A DNA stretch of 64,000 bases from Sphingomonas sp. RIT328 (GCF_000632225.1 NZ_JFYV01000012.1:267095-331094); one strand, 5' to 3'. Shown: positions 18,149 to 29,730, counted from the first letter of the stretch. Notes: a model not told the origin generated them from the letters alone. Program-made: numbers and translations.

Positions 18149-18838
18149 ATGCACAATCCGTTCGAGACCGGCGACTTCATGAGCCCGATCGCCCACGCCG
18201 GCCTTGGTTTGCAGCAGACCCAAGCCGGCCTCGTGCCGATCGTCATCGAACAGTCGAACCGCGGCGAGCGTTCGTTCGACATCTTCAGCCGCCTGCTGCG
18301 CGAGCGGATCATCTTCGTCACCGGCGGTGTCGAGGACGGCATGGCCAGCCTGATCACCGCGCAGCTGCTCTTCCTCGAGTCCGAGAACCCGAAGAAGGAC
18401 ATCTTCATGTACATCAATTCGCCGGGCGGTGTCGTCACGGCGGGCATGGCGATCCACGACACGATGCAATATATCCGTCCGCGCGTCGGCACGGTGTGCA
18501 TCGGCCAGGCGGCGTCGATGGGCAGCTTCCTGCTCGCCAGCGGCGAGCCGGGGATGCGCGTGGCGCTGACCAATGCGCGGATCATGATCCATCAGCCGTC
18601 GGGCGGTGCGCAGGGCATGGCCAGCGACATCGAGATCCAGGCCAAGGAGATCCTGCGGATTCGGGCGCGGATGAACCAGCTGTACGCGCAGTACACCGGC
18701 CAGCCGCTCGAGGAGATCGAGCGCCGGATGGATCGCGATACCTTCCTCGAAGCGAATGAGGCGAAGGATTTCGGCCTCGTCGACGAGGTGTTCGACAAGC
18801 GCCCGACGCCGGCGGACGAGACCGCGCCGTCGGCATAA
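18149..18838 (+). CDS. clpP: ATP-dependent Clp protease proteolytic subunit
   Basis: 229 residues, slightly longer than usual because of a C-terminal tail. Serine peptidase that forms the tetradecameric chamber fed by ClpX or ClpA. Catalytic serine in [11 protein letters not shown] near residue 119, histidine in [14 protein letters not shown] near 144, aspartate in [15 protein letters not shown] near 195. The start at 18149 gives the typical N-terminus ([18 protein letters not shown]); the open frame upstream is a shadow of the glycosyltransferase. Followed by clpX after 120 bases. Confidence 0.98.
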   Translation: MHNPFETGDFMSPIAHAGLGLQQTQAGLVPIVIEQSNRGERSFDIFSRLLRERIIFVTGGVEDGMASLITAQLLFLESENPKKDIFMYINSPGGVVTAGMAIHDTMQYIRPRVGTVCIGQAASMGSFLLASGEPGMRVALTNARIMIHQPSGGAQGMASDIEIQAKEILRIRARMNQLYAQYTGQPLEEIERRMDRDTFLEANEAKDFGLVDEVFDKRPTPADETAPSA

Positions 18839-18958
18839 AGGCGCGGTAACGCGCCCGGCCGATCCGTTAAGATCGTTTGGGCGTTGTGGTTTGCGTAATG
18901 GCCGGTCTACCATGGTCGGCCTCACCAGCGGGGCCTCACCCGCGACAAGGAAGTGTGA

Positions 18959-20230
18959 ATGACGAAATTGAGCGGTGGCGACTCGAAGAGCACCCTCTAC
19001 TGCTCGTTCTGCGGCAAGTCGCAGCACGAGGTCCGCAAGCTGATTGCCGGACCCACCGTGTTCATCTGCGACGAGTGCGTCGAGCTGTGCAACGACATCA
19101 TCCGTGAGGAGACCAAGTCGGCGCTCGTCTCGAAGAAGGACGGCGGCGTCCCCACGCCGCAGGAGATCTGCGACGTGCTCGACGATTACGTCATCGGCCA
19201 GAAGCGCGCCAAGCGCGTGCTGTCGGTGGCGGTGCACAACCATTACAAGCGGCTCAACCACGGCGCCAAGGGTGCCGACGTCGAGCTGAGCAAGTCGAAC
19301 ATCCTGCTCGTCGGGCCGACCGGCTGCGGCAAGACGTTGCTCGCGCAGACGCTGGCGCGCATCCTCGACGTGCCGTTCACCATGGCGGACGCGACGACGC
19401 TGACCGAGGCGGGCTATGTCGGCGAGGATGTCGAGAACATCATCCTCAAGCTGCTCCAGGCCTCGGACTATAACGTCGAGCGGGCGCAGCGCGGCATCGT
19501 CTACATCGACGAGATCGACAAGATCAGCCGCAAGGCGGAGAACCCGTCGATCACCCGCGACGTGTCGGGCGAGGGCGTCCAGCAGGCGCTGCTCAAGCTG
19601 ATGGAAGGCACCACCGCGAGCGTGCCGCCGCAGGGCGGGCGCAAGCATCCGCAGCAGGAATTTCTCCAGGTCGACACGACCAACATCCTGTTCATCTGCG
19701 GCGGGGCGTTCTCGGGTCTCGAGAAGATCATCGGCGACCGGTTGCAGGGCAAGTCGATCGGCTTCGGCGCCTATGTCGCCGCGCCCGAGGAGAAGCGCAC
19801 CGGCGAGCTGCTGCGCCAGACCGAGCCCGAGGATCTGCTCAAGTTCGGCCTGATCCCCGAATTCGTCGGCCGTCTGCCGGTGATCGCGACGCTGGAGGAC
19901 CTCGACATCCCGGCGCTGGTCAAGATCCTGTCCGAGCCGAAGAACGCGCTGGTCAAACAATATCAGAAGCTGTTCGAGATGGAGCAGGTCGAGCTCGACT
20001 TCACCGACGATGCGCTGGTCACGGTCGCCAAGAAGGCGATCGAGCGCAAGACCGGCGCGCGCGGGCTGCGCTCGATCCTCGAAGCGATCCTGCTCGACAC
20101 GATGTTCGATCTGCCCGGCATGGACGGCGTCGACGAGGTGATGATCGACAAGGACGTGATCGAGGGCCGCAAGGAGCCGATCCGCGTCTATGCCGAGAAG
20201 AAGAAGGACGGCGCCGGCGCCGCCGCCTGA
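18959..20230 (+). CDS. clpX: ATP-dependent Clp protease ATP-binding subunit
   Basis: 423 residues, normal length. AAA+ unfoldase that recognises substrates and feeds them to ClpP. The N-terminal zinc domain shows CSFCGK and CDECVELC (four cysteines, residues 15-40). Walker [16 protein letters not shown] lies near residue 118, Walker [16 protein letters not shown] near 180, and the sensor-2 region [12 protein letters not shown] near 365. AAGGAAG lies eight bases before the ATG. A strong terminator follows at 20255. Confidence 0.99.
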   Translation: MTKLSGGDSKSTLYCSFCGKSQHEVRKLIAGPTVFICDECVELCNDIIREETKSALVSKKDGGVPTPQEICDVLDDYVIGQKRAKRVLSVAVHNHYKRLNHGAKGADVELSKSNILLVGPTGCGKTLLAQTLARILDVPFTMADATTLTEAGYVGEDVENIILKLLQASDYNVERAQRGIVYIDEIDKISRKAENPSITRDVSGEGVQQALLKLMEGTTASVPPQGGRKHPQQEFLQVDTTNILFICGGAFSGLEKIIGDRLQGKSIGFGAYVAAPEEKRTGELLRQTEPEDLLKFGLIPEFVGRLPVIATLEDLDIPALVKILSEPKNALVKQYQKLFEMEQVELDFTDDALVTVAKKAIERKTGARGLRSILEAILLDTMFDLPGMDGVDEVMIDKDVIEGRKEPIRVYAEKKKDGAGAAA

Positions 20231-20254
20231 TCGGTTGGGTCTGGGTTGAGGAAG

Positions 20255-20282
20255 GGGCGTCGCGGAAGCGGCGCCCTTTTTT
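20255..20282 (+). terminator. Rho-independent terminator after clpX
   Basis: GGGCGTCGC, a GGAA loop and GCGGCGCCC form a nine-pair stem (one G-T pair) followed directly by six T. It lies 25 bases after the clpX stop. Confidence 0.85.
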
Positions 20283-20375
20283 CGTGCGGGCGGTCGGAGG
20301 CGGCGGGTTTACGCGGTTTGTGGTCTTTTCGTGCCGCCAATGCGCTTTCCGCGACGGGGCGGGGCGTTTGCCGTA

Positions 20376-20474
20376 CCGCCAGTGCTGCCGCGGAGGCGGG
20401 AGCTCCGTTTCTGCTTTCGCGCCGCCGTTGTTCTGCTGGGCCACTGGGTTCCCGCCTGCGCGGGAACACTGGGG
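20376..20474. repeat. REPIN-like paired inverted repeat, type A
   Basis: Left arm ACCGCCAGTGCTGCCGCGGA with GGCGGG, right arm GGCCACTGGGTTCCCGCC with TGCGCGGGAACACTGG. Same type as 13475 and 22085. The rest of the gap between clpX and the next gene (20283-20697) shows no gene I can support. Confidence 0.7.
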
Positions 20475-20697
20475 CTCTGGCTAGCGGAACGACTTCGCAC
20501 CCGTTTCGACGGGACGAAGGCGATGCTATCCTGCGCTGGCTGAGCGACCTTCGAACAACCCCCACGCGAGCGCCAAGCCGCGGCCACGTCGCGCCGCATC
20601 CCCGCCTCGCGCCGTAACGCCGCTCCTCGCGCATCGCGTTTCCCTCATCGCGCGTTAACCCGGCGCGCCGCACAGCGGGGCGGCAAGCGACGGAGCG

Positions 20698-21234
20698 ATG
20701 ATGGCGACACGAATAGACCCTGCGGTGGAGCGCAGTCCGGCGTGGCAGGCGGGGCGGGGGCCACTGGCGGTGCTGCCGGCGCTGCTGTTCCGCGACCGGC
20801 GGGCGTGGCTGGCGATCCTCGTCGGCTGGCTGCTGACGATCGGCGGCAGCCTCATCCTCAGCTGGATCATCGAGCATCTCGCACCGGGCCATCCCGGGCC
20901 GGACCTCGGCGATACCTCGGGGCCGATGAAGCTGTTCCTCGTCGCCGGCTTCAGTCCGGTGGTCGAGACGCTGATCATGGCGGCGGTGCTGACGCTGCTG
21001 CTCTACGTCCTCAAGGGCTGGCAGGCGGTGCTGGCGAGCAGCCTGCTGTGGGGCATCGCGCACAGCCTCGCCACGCCCCTGTGGGGGGCGGTGATCTGGT
21101 GGCCGTTCCTGATCTTCTCGACGCTCTACGTCACCTGGCGGCCGCGCGGCTTCTGGGTGGCGGTCGGCGTCGTCATCGCGGTGCACGTCCTTCAGAATCT
21201 GTTTCCGGCGCTGCTGATGGTGTTCGGCCAGTGA
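20698..21234 (+). CDS. Small multi-pass membrane protein, CPBP-protease-like
   Basis: 178 residues with about four to five membrane segments. FSPVVETLIMAAVLTLLLY, LLWGIAHSLATPLWG and IAVHVLQNLFPALLM recall the three motifs of CPBP/CAAX-type membrane peptidases, but the first motif has one glutamate (VVETL) where active members have two, and the arginine is absent. It may be an inactive or divergent member. Start could be either of two adjacent ATG codons (20698 or 20701). It stands alone on the plus strand. Confidence 0.65.
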   Translation: MMATRIDPAVERSPAWQAGRGPLAVLPALLFRDRRAWLAILVGWLLTIGGSLILSWIIEHLAPGHPGPDLGDTSGPMKLFLVAGFSPVVETLIMAAVLTLLLYVLKGWQAVLASSLLWGIAHSLATPLWGAVIWWPFLIFSTLYVTWRPRGFWVAVGVVIAVHVLQNLFPALLMVFGQ

Positions 21235-21310
21235 GGCGGTGGCGCGATCGGTCGTGGCGATGACCGAGGAATCGGTCTAGGTCGCTGGAGATGCAGAGCT
21301 TTCTCCAGCC

Positions 21311-21955
21311 GTGACCGCGACCGACACCTATCGCGCCGAGGGCCATGTCGCGCTGCCGCAGCTGTTCGCGCCGGAAGTGCTGCTCGCTTTCTACCGGATG
21401 ATGCAGGCCGATCTCCAGGCGGCGGGGCGGCCGTTGCAGAGCTTCGCGGCGCGCGGACCGTTGCTGCGCCAGCCGGCGATCGAGGTCTATGCGTTTCAAT
21501 ATGCGCCGATGCTCACCTTCCTCTGGGGGCTGACGCCGCGTGTCGCCGAGGTGGTGGGGGCGACGTTGCTGCCGACCTATGCCTATTTCCGCGCCTATCG
21601 GCAGGGCGATGTCTGCCGCATCCATTCCGACCGGCAGGCGTGCGAGCACAGCCTGTCGCTGACCATCGCTTATGGCGAGGACAAGCCGTGGGCGCTGTCG
21701 GTGGGACGCGACCGTATCGCGGTGCCGCAGCCCGAGGTCAGCGATGATTTCGGTGGCCAGCCCTATGGATCGGTGGCGATGGCGGCGGGGGATGGCGTGC
21801 TCTATCAGGGGACGCATCACCGGCATGGCCGGCTCGACCCCAATCCCAACAGCTGGTCGGCGCATCTCTTCCTGCATTGGGTGGAGAAGGACGGGCGCTA
21901 CAAGGACCAGGCGTTCGACCGGCCGGCGCAGGCCCGGGCGGCGCAGGGGCGGTGA
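21311..21955 (+). CDS. 2-oxoglutarate/Fe(II)-oxygenase-like protein
   Basis: 214 residues, no signal peptide. A possible iron-binding HxD lies in CRIHSDRQACEHSLSLTIA near residue 103, and a distal histidine in DGVLYQGTHHRHGR near residue 170, the spacing expected of the double-stranded beta-helix oxygenase fold. The substrate is unknown. The start is GTG at 21311. No clear operon partner; the downstream gap is filled with repeats. Confidence 0.6.
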   Translation: MTATDTYRAEGHVALPQLFAPEVLLAFYRMMQADLQAAGRPLQSFAARGPLLRQPAIEVYAFQYAPMLTFLWGLTPRVAEVVGATLLPTYAYFRAYRQGDVCRIHSDRQACEHSLSLTIAYGEDKPWALSVGRDRIAVPQPEVSDDFGGQPYGSVAMAAGDGVLYQGTHHRHGRLDPNPNSWSAHLFLHWVEKDGRYKDQAFDRPAQARAAQGR

Positions 21956-22084
21956 GGCGGCGGGGAGCGGCGTAGCGGTGGGCGGCCGGAGCGTGGGTTC
22001 GGTGCCGTCCGCGAGAGTCGAGTAGCGCTCGGCGAACGCGTCCGGCGACGGGGCGGCGGTGTGCAGGCCGTCGACCTATCAGAG

Positions 22085-22183
22085 GCGCCTGTGTTCCCGC
22101 GCAGGCGGGAACCCAGTGACCAGGCAGCGGAACGGCTGGTGGCAAGAAGATACTGGGCTCCCGCCTTCGCGGGAGCACTTGTG
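22085..22183. repeat. REPIN-like paired inverted repeat, type A
   Basis: Left arm TGTTCCCGCGCAGGCGGGAA with CCCAGTG, right arm ACTGGGCTCCCGCCTTCGCG with GGAGCACTTG. A type B single arm (CCACCCCACTGGACTCTGG, 22251-22288) lies 70 bases further on. The gap 21956-22430 holds these, a short tandem repeat at 22326 and a hairpin at 22388, but no supported gene. Confidence 0.75.
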
Positions 22184-22250
22184 ACGTCCTTGCAAGCGTA
22201 TCGCGGAGGCAGGACTCAGCTCAGGCGGGCGTCGCTGTCCATCAAGATGC

Positions 22251-22288
22251 TTCCACCCCACTGGACTCTGGCCTTCGCCGGGGTGGTG
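22251..22288. repeat. Solitary type B repeat arm
   Basis: CCACCCCACTGGACTCTGG followed by CCTTCGCCGGGGTGGTG matches one arm of the type B elements, without an inverted partner nearby. Confidence 0.6.
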
Positions 22289-22325
22289 TTTTCTTGGGGA
22301 GGGGCGGGCGGCCTTCACCAACGTT

Positions 22326-22349
22326 GCGCGGTTACGCGGTTACGCGGTT
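22326..22349. repeat. Octamer tandem repeat
   Basis: Three consecutive copies of RCGCGGTT (GCGCGGTT, ACGCGGTT, ACGCGGTT), followed by a degenerate GGCGGTTG. Non-coding context. Confidence 0.7.
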
Positions 22350-22387
22350 GGCGGTTGCGCGGATGACGACGGATGATGCGTCCTTCG

Positions 22388-22423
22388 CCACCGGCCGCTC
22401 CGGGGAAACGGAGCGGCCGGTGG
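22388..22423 (-). terminator. Hairpin after the manganese catalase gene
   Basis: CCACCGGCCGCTCC and GGAGCGGCCGGTGG form a perfect 14-bp stem around an eight-base loop, eight bases beyond the catalase stop. No T-run follows, so termination efficiency is uncertain. Confidence 0.55.
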
Positions 22424-22430
22424 CCGGTGG

Positions 22431-23291
22431 TCAGGCCTTGCCGATCTGGTCGGTCTGCGCGCCGCTGTCGGGGCGGGCGGGGCCGAGGATCGGTTCCTCG
22501 CCGAGCGGTTCGTTGCGGAAGACGGTATATTCGCCCTTGCCGTCGACCGACGGGCCCTGCGTCCAGCGTCCCTCCGGATAGCTGCCGTCAAGCGAGGTGA
22601 CGTAGAAATTATAGTTGTTCTGATTGTCTTCCTCGCTTTGCGGGAAGCTGTTGGGGATGGGCGCCTGTGCCGTCATGCCGCCGAGTTCCTCGACCACCGC
22701 GAGCCACTGATTCTGGTGCATCGTGTCGCGGGCGATCATGTAATGCAGCATCTTCTTCATGCCCTCGTCATGCGCGGCGTTGAAGATGCGGACGGCGAGG
22801 ACGCGGCCGGTGCTCTCCGCGGCGACGTTGGCGTACATGTCGGCGGCGATGTTGCCGCTCGCATAGATGTGGCTCATGTTGAACGGCACGCCGTCCGAAT
22901 CGATCGGCATCGCCGACAGGCCGCCGGACAGCAGGTTCTTGTGGATCATGCCTTCGATGACGTGGCGCGGCCGTTCGCCGCCCATCACCGCACCGACGAT
23001 GCCGTCCGCCGCGCCTTCTTCCTGCAGCGAGGCCGGCGCCTTGTCGAGGTTGAGCGCCACTGCGGTGGCGAGCATCTCGATATGGCCGATCTCTTCGGTC
23101 GCGGTGTGGAGCAGCATGTCGCGATAGCGCGTGTCGGGCGCGCGATTGCCCCAGGCCTGGAAGAAATATTGCATGCAGACGCGGATCTCGCCTTCGACGC
23201 CGCCGATCGCCTGTTGCAGGATGCGCGCGAACTGCGGATCGGGCTTGCTGACGGTGACGGGGAATTGCAGGCGTTTGTCGTGGTAATACAT
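22431..23291 (-). CDS. Manganese catalase
   Basis: 286 residues, normal size for the non-haem family that dismutates hydrogen peroxide at a dimanganese site. Ligand region 1 is GGVEGEIRVCMQYFFQAWG near residue 30; HTATEEIGHIEMLATAVALN near residue 65 holds Glu and His ligands; NVAAESTGRVLAVRIF near 155 and HDEGMKKMLHYMIARDTMH near 175 give the second set. The start at 23291 has AGGAG 9 bases upstream and the conserved MYYHDKRLQ start. Monocistronic, divergent from the antiporter gene. It could protect against peroxide when haem is limiting. Confidence 0.95.
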   Translation of the reverse strand: MYYHDKRLQFPVTVSKPDPQFARILQQAIGGVEGEIRVCMQYFFQAWGNRAPDTRYRDMLLHTATEEIGHIEMLATAVALNLDKAPASLQEEGAADGIVGAVMGGERPRHVIEGMIHKNLLSGGLSAMPIDSDGVPFNMSHIYASGNIAADMYANVAAESTGRVLAVRIFNAAHDEGMKKMLHYMIARDTMHQNQWLAVVEELGGMTAQAPIPNSFPQSEEDNQNNYNFYVTSLDGSYPEGRWTQGPSVDGKGEYTVFRNEPLGEEPILGPARPDSGAQTDQIGKA

Positions 23292-23555
23292 GGCGGCGTC
23301 TCCTGGTTTTCGGGGTCGAGGCCGGCGTCGCACCGACCTGTCCCAAACCGACGATGTCGCATCAGAGTTTATTGCGCGGCCAAAACAAAGGCCAGCAATC
23401 GTAGTAACTTACATCATTAACCTGACTGTTTGCCGGCATGTCCGCAGATCATGCGCCTGTGTCAAAATGTGAACGGCGGCAGTGGAATGTGCACGGACCG
23501 GACCTTTCGCGGCGACGGCGCATTGGCGTGCCGTAACGATCGGACGGGGACTGGA

Positions 23556-24644
23556 ATGACGGAGACGAAAGGCTGGGTCGGCCTGCCGCGCTGGGCGATC
23601 CTCTTTCCGGCGGTGGGCGTGCCGGCGGTGCTGGGATCGGTCTATGCGATGGGGCTGGTCGGCACGATCGTCGCGGCGGTGGTGCTGATCGGCGCGGTGA
23701 TCGCGGCGGTGCATCATGCCGAGGTGGTGGCGCATCGCGTCGGCGAGCCGTTCGGCACCCTGGTGCTGGCGATCGCGGTGACGGTGATCGAGGTGTCGCT
23801 GATCGTGTCGCTGATGCTGTCGGGATCGGGCGACGTCGCGGCGCTGGCGCGCGATACCGTGTTCGCGGCGATCATGATCATCCTCAACTTCATCATCGGC
23901 CTGTGCCTGCTCACCGGCGGGATCGCGCATGGCGAGCAGCGCTTCACGCTGCGCGGGATCAGCGCGGCGCTGGCGACGCTCGCGGCGCTCGCCGTGCTGT
24001 CGCTGATCCTGCCCAATTACACGACGACCGCGCCGGGGCCGACCTATGCGCCGTCGCAGCTCGTCTTCGTCGCGATCGTCAGCCTCGTCCTCTACGGCAC
24101 CTTCGTGCTGGTGCAGACCGTGCGCCATCGCGACTATTTCCTCCCCGCCGGCGACGTCGAGCCCGACGATCATGCCGCGCCGCCGAGCGACCGCACCGCC
24201 TGGACCGCGTTCGGCGTGCTGCTCGTCGCACTGGTCGTCGTCGTGCTGCTCGCCAAGGGGCTGTCGGCGCAGGTCGAGGCGGCGATCCTTGCCGCCGGGC
24301 TGCCGCTGGCGATCGTCGGCGTGGTGATCGCCGCGCTGGTGCTCGCGCCGGAGAGCCTCGCCGCCTATAATGCCGCGCGGCGCGACCGGCTGCAGACCAG
24401 CCTCAACCTCGCGCTCGGATCGGCGCTGGCGACGATCGGGCTGACCATCCCGGCGGTGGCGATCGTCAGCCTGATGCTCGGCCTGCCGCTCACGCTCGGC
24501 ATCGGCGCGAAGAGCATGACCTTGCTCGCGCTGTCGCTGTTCGTGACGACGATCTCGCTCGGCACCGGACGCACCACCGTGTTGCAGGGGGTGGTGCATC
24601 TGGTGATCTTCGCGGCCTATCTGTTCACGACGATCGTGCCCTGA
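23556..24644 (+). CDS. Ca2+/H+ (cation/proton) antiporter, ChaA-like
   Basis: 362 residues with about ten to eleven membrane segments in two halves separated by a hydrophilic stretch near residues 205-220 (DVEPDDHAAPPSDR). The CaCA-type motif GEPFGTLVLAIAVTVIEVSL lies near residue 65; the matching C-terminal repeat is IGAKSMTLLALSLFVTTISL. It probably exports calcium or sodium in exchange for protons across the inner membrane. The start at 23556 is supported by position of the first membrane segment; the ribosome site is weak. Its 3' end overlaps by 28 bases the convergent small gene. Confidence 0.85.
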   Translation: MTETKGWVGLPRWAILFPAVGVPAVLGSVYAMGLVGTIVAAVVLIGAVIAAVHHAEVVAHRVGEPFGTLVLAIAVTVIEVSLIVSLMLSGSGDVAALARDTVFAAIMIILNFIIGLCLLTGGIAHGEQRFTLRGISAALATLAALAVLSLILPNYTTTAPGPTYAPSQLVFVAIVSLVLYGTFVLVQTVRHRDYFLPAGDVEPDDHAAPPSDRTAWTAFGVLLVALVVVVLLAKGLSAQVEAAILAAGLPLAIVGVVIAALVLAPESLAAYNAARRDRLQTSLNLALGSALATIGLTIPAVAIVSLMLGLPLTLGIGAKSMTLLALSLFVTTISLGTGRTTVLQGVVHLVIFAAYLFTTIVP

Positions 24645-24883
24645 CCGGCGCGTGGCCGCTGGCGGCTCGCCAGCCACAGGCCGCCGGCGATCTGCGCCAG
24701 CGCATAGAGCCGCCGACGGCCGGGGCGGCCGACGAACGGGCGCACCGTCGCCTCGGCACCGAGCGCCTCGTCCTTCCACAGGTCGACGTGGCGCGTGGGC
24801 TGGAGCAGGCCGACGAGGCCGTCGCCGACCATGAAGATCGCCGCCATCTCGGCGGCACGGGCGGTCCAGGGCTGGTCGGTCAT
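24617..24883 (-). CDS. Small hypothetical membrane-associated protein
   Basis: 88 residues. Two weakly hydrophobic stretches (AAEMAAIFMVGDGLVGLL and LYALAQIAGGLWLA) suggest a two-pass membrane protein. The start at 24883 has GGAGGA ten bases upstream. It begins 14 bases after the stop of the M1 aminopeptidase gene and is probably co-transcribed with it. The 3' end overlaps the convergent antiporter gene by 28 bases. No family recognised. Confidence 0.65.
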   Translation of the reverse strand: MTDQPWTARAAEMAAIFMVGDGLVGLLQPTRHVDLWKDEALGAEATVRPFVGRPGRRRLYALAQIAGGLWLASRQRPRAGQGTIVVNR

Positions 24884-24897
24884 CGGGCGTCCTCCGC

Positions 24898-26601
24898 TCA
24901 TTTCGGCTTGGGCTGGGCGGCGCGCCACGCCTGATAGGCGTCGATCGCGTCATCCTGTTTGAGCACGCGCGCCATCGGATCGACGATCACATGCGCTGCG
25001 GCCGGCACGGTGATCGTCGCCAGCCCGCCGCTCATCGGCACCGTCTGGACGCTCCCGTCGACCGATACCTCGACCGGCAGCGGGAAGGGCTTGTTGGTCG
25101 GCGTCGTCCATTTGAGCGACAGCTGCGTCGCGTTGCGCGTCACGGTCAGCTTGGGCAGCGCCGCCTGATAGAGATAGACGTCGAAGAACCATTGCCAGTC
25201 CTGCCCGGTCACCTGCTTCACATAGCCGATGAATTCAGGCGTCGAGCGGAACAGCGGCTGGAAATTGCCCGGCGCGGGATCGGCGCGGCCGTAGACGGTC
25301 CAGCGCAGCACCTCGTCGAACGCCTTGTCGCCGATCGCATTGCGCAAGGTGTGCAGCACCCAGGCGCCCTTGTAATAGATGTCGCCGCCGCGGCCGGGCG
25401 CGGTCTTGTAGACCTCCTCGGCGGTCTGCGGCTTGCCGGCGACCAGCGCCGACTGGTTGAGGATCTTCGGCCGCATCTCGAGCATCATCGCCGCATAGCG
25501 GGCCTCGCCCTCGCGCCAGCGACCGTAGAGCGGCTGCATATATTCGGTGAAACCCTCGTGCATCCAGAAGTCGTCCCAATTGGGCGCGGTCATCTGGTTG
25601 GCGAACCATTCGTGGCCGAACTCATGCTGGAACAGCCAGTCGAACCCCTCGGGCGCCTTGGCATAGTCGTTGCCGTAGGCGTTGATCGTCTGATGCTCCA
25701 TGCCCTTGTGCGGCGTCTCGACCACACCGACCTTCTCGTCCGCCCAGGGGTAGGGGCCGACGACGCTCTCGTAGAAGTCGAGCGTCGGGGCGAATTCGGC
25801 GAACAGTTTCTCCGCCTTGTCCTTCTCGCCGGGCAGATACCAGTAGAACATCGGAATTTCGTTGCCGAACCGGCTCTTGTAGGTGCCGGACAGCTCCTCA
25901 TAGGGGCCGACGTTGAGCGCAATCGTATAGGGGTTGGGGTGCGCCACCTCCCAGTTCCAGGTGGTGCGGCCGTCGTCGAGATGATCGACGCCGAGCAACT
26001 TGCCGTTCGACGGCGCCTTCAGCCCCTTGGGCACGGTGATGTGCAGCGTCACCTTCTGCGGCTCGTAGGTCGGATAGTCGATGCACGGCCAGAACAGGTC
26101 GCAGCCCTCGCCCTGCACCGCGGTGGCGATCCACGGCGCGCCGGCGGGGGTCTTGGCCCAGACGAAGCCGCCGTCCCACGGCGCGCGGACGGCGGTATGC
26201 GGACGGCCGCCATAGGTGATCTTGACGGTGAGCTTGGCGTCCTTGGCGACCTTCTTGGCGAGCTTGATCGTCATGCGGCCTTCGGGATTGGCGAAGCTCG
26301 CCGGATCGACGCCGTCGACCGTCACCGCGGTGACGGTGAAATTCTTGTCTAGGTCGATCGCCAGCCGGTCGGTACGCTCCTTGGCGGTGAACACCAAAGT
26401 CGCGGTGCCGTTGATCACCTCGCGCACCGGATCGACCTCGATCTGCAGATCGGCGGTGTCGAACGTCACCTTCTTCTGCGCCGGATCGAGCGGCCCGCCC
26501 GAGGCCGCGGTCTGTGCGCTGAGCGGCGGCTTGCCCGGCTCGGCGGCATAAGCGGCGGTCGACAGCAGCAGCAGGGCGGCAAACGGCAGGCGAGGCGACA
26601 T
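24898..26601 (-). CDS. Exported M1-family metallo-aminopeptidase
   Basis: 567 residues with a signal peptide (MSPRLPFAALLLLSTAAYA). Gluzincin zinc site HEFGHEW near residue 327 with the third ligand in MHEGFTEYMQ 19 residues later, and exopeptidase motif KGMEHQTINAYG near 305 (GMEH in place of GAMEN). An N-terminal beta domain precedes it; the large C-terminal helical domain of PepN is missing, giving the short form common in periplasmic members. The start at 26601 has GGGAG about eight bases upstream. It diverges from lon. It should trim peptides in the periplasm. Confidence 0.93.
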   Translation of the reverse strand: MSPRLPFAALLLLSTAAYAAEPGKPPLSAQTAASGGPLDPAQKKVTFDTADLQIEVDPVREVINGTATLVFTAKERTDRLAIDLDKNFTVTAVTVDGVDPASFANPEGRMTIKLAKKVAKDAKLTVKITYGGRPHTAVRAPWDGGFVWAKTPAGAPWIATAVQGEGCDLFWPCIDYPTYEPQKVTLHITVPKGLKAPSNGKLLGVDHLDDGRTTWNWEVAHPNPYTIALNVGPYEELSGTYKSRFGNEIPMFYWYLPGEKDKAEKLFAEFAPTLDFYESVVGPYPWADEKVGVVETPHKGMEHQTINAYGNDYAKAPEGFDWLFQHEFGHEWFANQMTAPNWDDFWMHEGFTEYMQPLYGRWREGEARYAAMMLEMRPKILNQSALVAGKPQTAEEVYKTAPGRGGDIYYKGAWVLHTLRNAIGDKAFDEVLRWTVYGRADPAPGNFQPLFRSTPEFIGYVKQVTGQDWQWFFDVYLYQAALPKLTVTRNATQLSLKWTTPTNKPFPLPVEVSVDGSVQTVPMSGGLATITVPAAAHVIVDPMARVLKQDDAIDAYQAWRAAQPKPK

Positions 26602-26680
26602 TCGATACTCCCGGGTGGAAGCGGCGGGTTTCCACGCTCGGCGGAGCGAAGACAAGTCCCGCCGTGCCGTGCGCGCAACG

Positions 26681-26709
26681 ATTGATGGATAGGCCTCCGA
26701 CCCCATATA
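26681..26709 (+). promoter_or_regulatory. Sigma-32 type heat-shock promoter for lon
   Basis: CCCCATATA at 26701-26709 is an exact match to the heat-shock -10 box CCCCATNTA. Fourteen bases upstream ATTGAT (26681-26686) keeps the TTGA core of the -35 box CTTGAA. It lies 42 bases before the lon start in the divergent region with the aminopeptidase gene. Confidence 0.6.
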
Positions 26710-26751
26710 GAGGGTCACAGCCGCCCCGTTCGAGGCGGCGCCGGAGTATCC

Positions 26752-29145
<2,394 letters not shown>

Positions 29146-29294
29146 CCAGCTGCTGCCGAGCACGGCGGTTAAGGTTTTGAAACCACATTGCCTTCATAGG
29201 CGGCATATCGATTGACTCGGCCGGGCCGGAGCGCGTTACTGATCGTTCTGGCTCGGCAATGATTCTCCAGGAATACCGAAGGGGGCTGCATTTC

Positions 29295-29567
29295 ATGAAC
29301 AAGCAAGAGCTGATCGCGACCGTCGCCGATACGTCCGGGCTCGCCAAGGGCGATGCCATCAAGGCGGTCGAGGCGGTCTTCGAAGCGATCACCGACAGCT
29401 TGAAGAAGGGCGACGAAGTGCGCCTGGTGGGGTTCGGCACCTTTTCGGTGACGAAGCGCAAGGCCTCGCAGGGCCGCAATCCGCGCACCTTGGCGCCGAT
29501 GACGATCAAGGCGTCCAACCAGCCCAAGTTCAAGGCGGGCAAGGGCCTCAAAGATTCGGTCAACTGA
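29295..29567 (+). CDS. hup: DNA-binding protein HU
   Basis: 90 residues, the standard size. MNKQELIATVADTSGLAKGD begins the helical dimerisation part; GFGTFSVTKRKASQGRNP near residue 45 is the HU/IHF signature; GRNPRT leads into the arm tip that intercalates DNA; NQPKFKAGKGLKDSVN ends the protein. Nucleoid protein, non-specific DNA bending. The start at 29295 has GAAGGGGG about ten bases upstream; an open frame from 29259 is unsupported. It follows lon, the common lon-hup order, and precedes tRNA-Val. Confidence 0.98.
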   Translation: MNKQELIATVADTSGLAKGDAIKAVEAVFEAITDSLKKGDEVRLVGFGTFSVTKRKASQGRNPRTLAPMTIKASNQPKFKAGKGLKDSVN

Positions 29568-29618
29568 GGCTGGACAGCGGCGGCGGCGTTCCGTAAAGGC
29601 GCGCCTCCGAACAGTTTC

Positions 29619-29693
29619 GGGCGCGTAGCTCAGCGGTAGAGCACACCCTTCACACGGGTGGGGTCACAGGTTCAATCCCTGTCGCGCCCACCA
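29619..29693 (+). tRNA. tRNA-Val (anticodon CAC)
   Basis: 75 bases with encoded CCA. Acceptor arms GGGCGCG and CGCGCCC pair; anticodon stem CACCC/GGGTG encloses TTCACAC with anticodon CAC, reading GUG; T arm ACAGGTTCAATCCCTGT. A strong terminator follows five bases later. Confidence 0.97.
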
Positions 29694-29697
29694 TATC

Positions 29698-29730
29698 AGC
29701 CCGTCCGATCCACCGATCGGCGGGCTTTTT
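29698..29730 (+). terminator. Rho-independent terminator after tRNA-Val
   Basis: AGCCCG-T-CCGATC, loop CACC, GATCGG-CGGGCT form a 12-pair stem with one bulged T, followed by TTTT. Confidence 0.9.
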
